Of a stretch of 64,000 nt of DNA, positions 59,930 to 64,000 are shown in pieces; position 1 is the stretch's first letter, and every line of letters starts with the position of its first letter. This stretch comes from Devosia pacifica (lineage in GTDB: Bacteria; Pseudomonadota; Alphaproteobacteria; Rhizobiales; Devosiaceae). The DNA lies in NCBI RefSeq assembly GCF_014652635.1, contig NZ_BMZE01000001.1, positions 1,002,051-1,066,050 of the forward strand, given 5' to 3'. Both the position numbers and the translations under genes were made by a program. The notes beneath the pieces are model-generated. The model searched no databases, had not been told where the DNA came from, and saw only the letters and a list, made by a program, of their open reading frames with translations.

Positions 59930-61220
59930 GGGAGACATCCTGCTCTACGGCGCCGGACGCGAAGCCCGCTCTACGCTCGCTTTCCTTCAGCAGCGGGCTG
60001 GCAACAACAGGTTCTTTGTAACCGTCGATTCCGGACAGGCAGATCTTGAAGGCGCAGAAGAGATTGCCCCGGCAGCGCTTGCCGAAGCGATCTCGCAGCA
60101 CCGCTTTGCACTAATCGTCAAGAGCCCCGGTGTATCGCGCTACAAGCCTGTATTTACCCTCGCACGCGAGACAGGCATTCCGGTTACCTCGAATCTAAAC
60201 TTGTGGGGCGAGGCTTTCAGGCAAGGCCGCCAGGTCGTGGCGGTTACCGGCACAAAAGGCAAGTCGACCACCGCTACACTGACCCACCTGATGCTGAGGG
60301 CTAGCGGCAGCGATGCGGGCCTGGCGGGAAATGTTGGTGTTGCGCCTCTTGATATCGCCGATAAGCATCAGACAGTCGTGTTCGAATTATCGAGCTATCA
60401 GACGGCCGATATGGACTTCCTGCCGGACATCGCGGGCGTCACCAACCTCTACCCGGAGCACGTCGACTGGCACGAAGCCGTGGAAACCTATTATCGCGAC
60501 AAGCTCAATCTCATCAGCCGCCCTGGCAAGCTGCAAATCGCTCTTGGCAAAGCGGCCGAAGCAAACCCAACCGTACTTGAGGCAGTGGGGGACCGCTCGC
60601 GTCTGCTCTCCCCGATCAACGATCTCGTCGATCCCGAAACGCTCGACGAAGCGATCGGCCGGTCTCGTCTCAAGGGAACACACAATTGGGATAATGCCAG
60701 GCTTGCCGCGCGCTTGGCGCTCGCAGCCGGTGCATCCGTCGACGGCGTACTCGCAGGTATTGCTGAATTCCAGCCTCTGCCGCACCGGCTGGAAGAACAC
60801 CGGTTCGGGCGGTTCCGGGTAGTCAACGACTCGATTTCAACCACGCCGGAAGCCACTAAGGCCGCCCTTGCCGCGTACCGTGGTCAAAGACTTGCCCTCA
60901 TCGCTGGCGGGCATGAACGCCAGCAGAATTACGGCGAGCTTGTCACTCGCCTCGACGCGGAAGGCGTGACGACGCTGGTCTGTCTGCCCGTCACTGGCCG
61001 GCGCCTGGCCGAAGCTGCGGCCCGAGACTGCCCGCACGTCCTCGTGCTTGAAGCCGCTGATCTCGATGAGGCAATGCATTCGCTGGTTGAGCGTGCCGAT
61101 CGATTCGACACGCTCATCCTGTCACCCGGGGCGCCTTCGTATAACCAGTTCAGGAATTTCGAAGAGCGCGGAAAAGCCTTTCTCGAGCTGGCAAAGTTGC
61201 TAGGTCCAGAGACAGTTTAG
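59919..61220 (+). CDS. murD2: MurD2-like UDP-MurNAc-L-alanine-L-glutamate ligase
   Basis: This 433-residue Mur ligase has VVAVTGTKGKSTTATLTHLML (ATP loop), VFELSSYQTADMDFLPDIAGVTNLYPEHVDWHEAVETYYRDKLNLI (with a candidate carbamylated Lys), LKGTHNWDNARLAARLAL, PLPHRLEEHRFGRFRVVNDSISTTPEATKAAL, and LILSPGAPSYNQFRNFEERGKAF. The canonical MurD motif DSKATN here reads DSISTT, fitting the MurD2 branch that adds L-Glu rather than D-Glu. It is directly coupled to murL. L-Glu specificity is inferred from this pairing and motif change. Confidence 0.9.
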   Translation: MLPEGDILLYGAGREARSTLAFLQQRAGNNRFFVTVDSGQADLEGAEEIAPAALAEAISQHRFALIVKSPGVSRYKPVFTLARETGIPVTSNLNLWGEAFRQGRQVVAVTGTKGKSTTATLTHLMLRASGSDAGLAGNVGVAPLDIADKHQTVVFELSSYQTADMDFLPDIAGVTNLYPEHVDWHEAVETYYRDKLNLISRPGKLQIALGKAAEANPTVLEAVGDRSRLLSPINDLVDPETLDEAIGRSRLKGTHNWDNARLAARLALAAGASVDGVLAGIAEFQPLPHRLEEHRFGRFRVVNDSISTTPEATKAALAAYRGQRLALIAGGHERQQNYGELVTRLDAEGVTTLVCLPVTGRRLAEAAARDCPHVLVLEAADLDEAMHSLVERADRFDTLILSPGAPSYNQFRNFEERGKAFLELAKLLGPETV

Positions 61221-61711
61221 CGCTGGTCCATGTCTCGACGCCGCGGATCGACGACATGATGCGCAAAGAACCTGAGTGCGGCCAAAACGAGAATCGCAAA
61301 GAATGCAGTAAGGCCGGCAATGGCGTAGTAGCCGAGAGCCGATGTCATACCCACCGCACCCGCAAGCCACATGCCCGCCCCGGTGGTCAATCCTTGGACG
61401 CCCGCATTCCGCCTGAATATGGCGCCGGCCCCTAGAAAAGCAATGCCTGCCGTCACCGCTTCGACGGCACGAATGGGGTCGGCCTGAGTACTGCCCGAGT
61501 CGATGAGGTGGAAAATCTCAAAGGCGATGATGGTATAAAGGGCGGCAGCCAGTGCCACGAGAATATGAGTGCGCAGCCCAGCTTCGGCGGTATGGAACTC
61601 ACGTTCGAACCCTATGATGGCTCCGAGTATGCCCGCCACCGCCAGCCTGATGACGATCACCTGCAGGGGCAGATAAGTATCCACCAACCCAAAGCTGTTT
61701 CCGACTTCCAT
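61217..61711 (-). CDS. MgtC/SapB family membrane protein
   Basis: This 164-residue protein has the MgtC core: VIRLAVAGILGAIIGFEREFHTAEAGLRTHILVALAAALYTIIAFE, then AVTAGIAFLGAGAIFRRNAGVQGLTTGAGMWLAGAVGMTSALGYYAIAGLTAFFAILVLAAL, with four to five membrane helices. MgtC-type proteins affect membrane potential and low-magnesium survival; this short form lacks the C-terminal cytoplasmic domain of virulence MgtC. The stop overlaps that of murD2 within TTAG. It is codirectional with the dehydrogenase gene, with 58 bp between. Confidence 0.92.
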   Translation of the reverse strand: MEVGNSFGLVDTYLPLQVIVIRLAVAGILGAIIGFEREFHTAEAGLRTHILVALAAALYTIIAFEIFHLIDSGSTQADPIRAVEAVTAGIAFLGAGAIFRRNAGVQGLTTGAGMWLAGAVGMTSALGYYAIAGLTAFFAILVLAALRFFAHHVVDPRRRDMDQR

Positions 61712-61769
61712 TTCAGCCTCGACCTGATCATAAAAATGGACTGCGCTAGCAAGAGCGCAGTTCCTGGGG

Positions 61770-62819
61770 TCAGCGTTGTGGCATTCGTATCTGCAGCTTT
61801 ACATCGCTAGGCCGCGCTTCGACGGCTCGGTCGAAAGCCTTTATGGACTCTTCGAAATCGAACGTTTCCGTGATCAGCGGCTTTAAATCGACTTTGCCTG
61901 AGGCAATCAATGCAATTGCTCGCGCGTACTGATGCGCATAGCGAAACACCGTCTCGATGCGTATTTCACGTGTCGAAGCGGAGGCGATATCGATCACGGT
62001 TGGCTCAACCGGAAGCCCAACCACGACGATGCAACCGCCCGGACGCGGCAAGTCAATGACGGTCTCCCAGGCCTTGGGCGACCCGGAACATTCGAACACG
62101 ACGTCCGCGCCCCAGCCCTCAGTGAGCGCGTTCACCTCGGAAACGATGTTCTTTTCTCGGATATTGACGGGGATAATGCCCTGATACTGTGCGGCAATAT
62201 CGAGCTTCGGCTGGGCGAGATCCGCAATGATCACGCGCGCGCACCCTCCGGCCAACGCGGCAAGTGCGACCATCGTACCAATCGGGCCCGCTCCAAGCAC
62301 GACAGCAGTGTCTCCCGGCTTGATCCCGGCTTTTGTTGCGGCCTGCATGCCGACCGCAAACGGCTCGACCATTGCGCCCTCGGCAAAACTCACATTGTCG
62401 GGAAGCTTGAATGTGTAGTTCGCCGGATGCACGACCTCAGAGGTCAATACACCGTGGATGGGAGGCGTTGCCCAGAACTCCACCGCTGGGTCGATATTGT
62501 ACATGCCGAGGCGGCTCGCCTGCGAGTTGGGATCTGGAATGCCCGGCTCCATGCATACGCGGTCACCAACGGCGAGATGGGTAACGCCCTCGCCGACCTC
62601 CATGACAGTACCCGCCGCCTCGTGTCCGAGGACCATCGGCGCGTCGACGACGAACGGCCCGATGCGTCCGTGCGTATAGTAGTGAACATCCGAGCCGCAA
62701 ACCCCGACCGTATGCAGGCTGATGCGCACCATGCCAGGCGCTACCTCGAGCGGCAGGTCAATGTCTCGAAGAGCAAGCTCGTGTTGCTTTTCCAAAACAA
62801 GTGCACGCTGCATTGTCAT
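61770..62819 (-). CDS. NAD(P)-dependent alcohol dehydrogenase, xylitol/sorbitol type
   Basis: This 349-residue medium-chain dehydrogenase has the catalytic zinc pattern [58 protein letters not shown] (Cys-His-Glu), the nucleotide fold [29 protein letters not shown], and [29 protein letters not shown]. It belongs to the sorbitol/xylitol dehydrogenase group of rhizobia. The four structural-zinc cysteines found in many relatives are replaced ([18 protein letters not shown]), as in the one-zinc polyol dehydrogenases. The substrate is probably a pentitol or hexitol. It is not near a sugar transporter in this window. Confidence 0.9.
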   Translation of the reverse strand: MTMQRALVLEKQHELALRDIDLPLEVAPGMVRISLHTVGVCGSDVHYYTHGRIGPFVVDAPMVLGHEAAGTVMEVGEGVTHLAVGDRVCMEPGIPDPNSQASRLGMYNIDPAVEFWATPPIHGVLTSEVVHPANYTFKLPDNVSFAEGAMVEPFAVGMQAATKAGIKPGDTAVVLGAGPIGTMVALAALAGGCARVIIADLAQPKLDIAAQYQGIIPVNIREKNIVSEVNALTEGWGADVVFECSGSPKAWETVIDLPRPGGCIVVVGLPVEPTVIDIASASTREIRIETVFRYAHQYARAIALIASGKVDLKPLITETFDFEESIKAFDRAVEARPSDVKLQIRMPQR

Positions 62820-62922
62820 ATCGGTTTCCTTCCGTATCGCCGGGCATTCGAAGCATTTCGTCCAGCTTGGTAATAAGTATTAAAGGTGCTTCTGGCTAGT
62901 TTTCCGAGCAGGGGAACAGTTT

Positions 62923-64000
62923 ATGAGCGAACCAAACAGGGGACAGGGCAGGTTGAGGTTCGCAGCACGCGTCGTGCTGCCCGTTGTCAGTGCTTTGCTG
63001 ATAACAGGCACGAGCGTAATTGCGTTCCTGTTCTGGACAGCTGCGGAAATTGACGACAGGGCACGCGAGCGCCAACTGGGTATTGTCCGGGAAGCGCTGA
63101 GCGACCGGATGGAAGAGACCGCACAGCAGCAGGAAAGCGTGGTTGTTTCCGACACTGCGGTCGGACACGTGGCCTTCGGTTTCGACCAGGTATGGATTTC
63201 CCGGACGCTCGGCCAGTGGATGCACCACTTCTTCGGGCACGATATGAACATGCTGGTCGCCCCGGATGGAACCGTGCGCTATGCGATGCAGGATGGCCGG
63301 ACCATCGACACGCCGCCAGAACTCGCCCCCCAGGTCGCGAGTCAGGTCGCGGCGGTAAGGCGAGAGATCGCGGGAGGCGCTCTGCATCATTACAGGCTGC
63401 TCAATAACGTCCCTTTGCCGCGTGCAGGTGGCTTCCTGAAGATAGATGGGGAGCCAGCGATAGTCAGCGCGGTACCCATCATCTCGGACAGTGGTCGCCT
63501 TTCTCAGACTGCAGGCAACGAGTACATCCATGTCAGCGTCGCCTTTCTGGATGACGCCGTAGCCGGAGAAATTGCACGCAAGTTCCGGCTGGAAGAGGTT
63601 TCATTTGATCTCACGCCCTCTGCCTCGTCGGATCGCGCCAATTATCCTGTTATGAGCCCGGATGGCCGGATCGTCGCCTTTGTCAGCTGGAAGGCTGAAC
63701 GGCCGGGGGCCATGCTGTTGCGGCAATCAGGTCCTGCCTTGGCAATGGCGTTCGCGGTAGCAACGCTATTGATGATCATCTTGCTGCGTTGGCTCAGGCA
63801 ATTCTCGACAACGGCAGAGGCTCGGCGGATTCACGCGGAATACATGGCCAGCCATGACCGACTGACCGGACTTTACAACCGCAATCAGTTCGATGACGAA
63901 CTTGAGACGGCCCGACGGCGCAACCACGCCGACAACGTGCTGATTCACATCATGCTGCTGGACCTTGACCGATTCAAGCAGGTCAATGACACGCTTGGCC
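62923..64000 (+). CDS. CHASE4-GGDEF diguanylate cyclase-type sensor, truncated at window end
   Basis: The frame is open from ATG at 62923 to the end of the window, so at least 359 residues are present and the C-terminus is missing. It has a membrane helix (VVLPVVSALLITGTSVIAFLFW), a periplasmic CHASE4-like domain (VSDTAVGHVAFGFDQVWISRTLGQWMHHFFGHDMNMLVAPDGTVRYAMQDGR), a second membrane helix (ALAMAFAVATLLMIILLRWL) and the start of a GGDEF domain (ASHDRLTGLYNRNQFDDEL, LLDLDRFKQVNDTLG). The catalytic GGDEF residues lie beyond the window, and an EAL domain may follow. It should turn a periplasmic signal into cyclic-di-GMP changes. GGGGAA precedes the start. Confidence 0.9.
   Translation, partial: MSEPNRGQGRLRFAARVVLPVVSALLITGTSVIAFLFWTAAEIDDRARERQLGIVREALSDRMEETAQQQESVVVSDTAVGHVAFGFDQVWISRTLGQWMHHFFGHDMNMLVAPDGTVRYAMQDGRTIDTPPELAPQVASQVAAVRREIAGGALHHYRLLNNVPLPRAGGFLKIDGEPAIVSAVPIISDSGRLSQTAGNEYIHVSVAFLDDAVAGEIARKFRLEEVSFDLTPSASSDRANYPVMSPDGRIVAFVSWKAERPGAMLLRQSGPALAMAFAVATLLMIILLRWLRQFSTTAEARRIHAEYMASHDRLTGLYNRNQFDDELETARRRNHADNVLIHIMLLDLDRFKQVNDTLG

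Noticed and set aside
1-64000. tRNA, rRNA, CRISPR arrays, insertion sequences, prophage or integrase genes
   Set aside because: No cloverleaf-like intergenic sequence, regularly spaced short repeats with unique spacers, transposase motifs or phage structural genes were found on reading both strands. The only tandem repeat is the REP module.

Overview
The window looks like chromosomal DNA of a GC-rich alphaproteobacterium, most likely a Hyphomicrobiales (Rhizobiales) member of the Devosia/Pelagibacterium type. The support is a fbcFBC-type bc1 operon, an Aap-type general amino-acid transporter, a UvrB with a long N-terminal extension, a GTTC-N7-GTTC LexA box, the SDR-uvrC and moaE-moaD-pgsA arrangements, and alphaproteobacterial REP-like palindromes. 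The genus is inference. No rRNA, tRNA, CRISPR array, prophage or insertion sequence was seen.

Layout. 1-2.9 kb: metal genes, namely the end of a BufB-BufC-DoxX (bufferin-type) operon facing an AztD-like zinc chaperone gene with a Zur-type box. 3.0-5.6 kb: a GFA protein gene and a TetR-VOC-DUF6151-DUF6958 operon with a clear TetR operator. 5.7-8.4 kb: uvrB behind a LexA box. 8.4-11.5 kb: an accessory stretch with three tandem 162-bp copies of a REP-like module, a GIY-YIG gene flanked by REP copies, and an AT-rich gene with an HEPN-like RX4H motif. 11.6-19.5 kb: hemH, a DUF1007-NicO metal exporter fusion, regulators and small envelope proteins. 19.5-35.7 kb: mostly housekeeping genes (uvrC, msrA, aroG, proC, ilvE, moaD/E, pgsA, lgt, midA, pgeF, prs, rplY, pth). 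36-41 kb: aapJQMP. 41-46.8 kb: an ECF sigma/anti-sigma pair with a DUF4394 protein, ychF, apt and a DUF4214 protein. 47-51 kb: petABC, trmL, hemF. 51-57.6 kb: an AAA ATPase, cca, Nudix, GNAT and glutathionyl-hydroquinone reductase genes. 57.6-64 kb: a phosphoesterase, the MurL-MurD2 pair (the alternative route of D-glutamate into peptidoglycan), MgtC, a polyol dehydrogenase and a truncated CHASE4-GGDEF protein.

The strongest regulatory find is upstream of aroG: a 24-codon leader rich in Phe/Trp/Tyr whose ATG lies where transcription should start, followed by mutually exclusive antiterminator and terminator stems. This is a complete, apparently leaderless ribosome-mediated attenuator. Further points are the orphan Zur-controlled AztD, the REP/GIY-YIG cluster, the HEPN-like gene, and five convergent gene pairs whose stop codons overlap within 4 bp.

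Limits: all family calls come from reading the sequence and remembered family features. No alignment, profile search or structure prediction was run.
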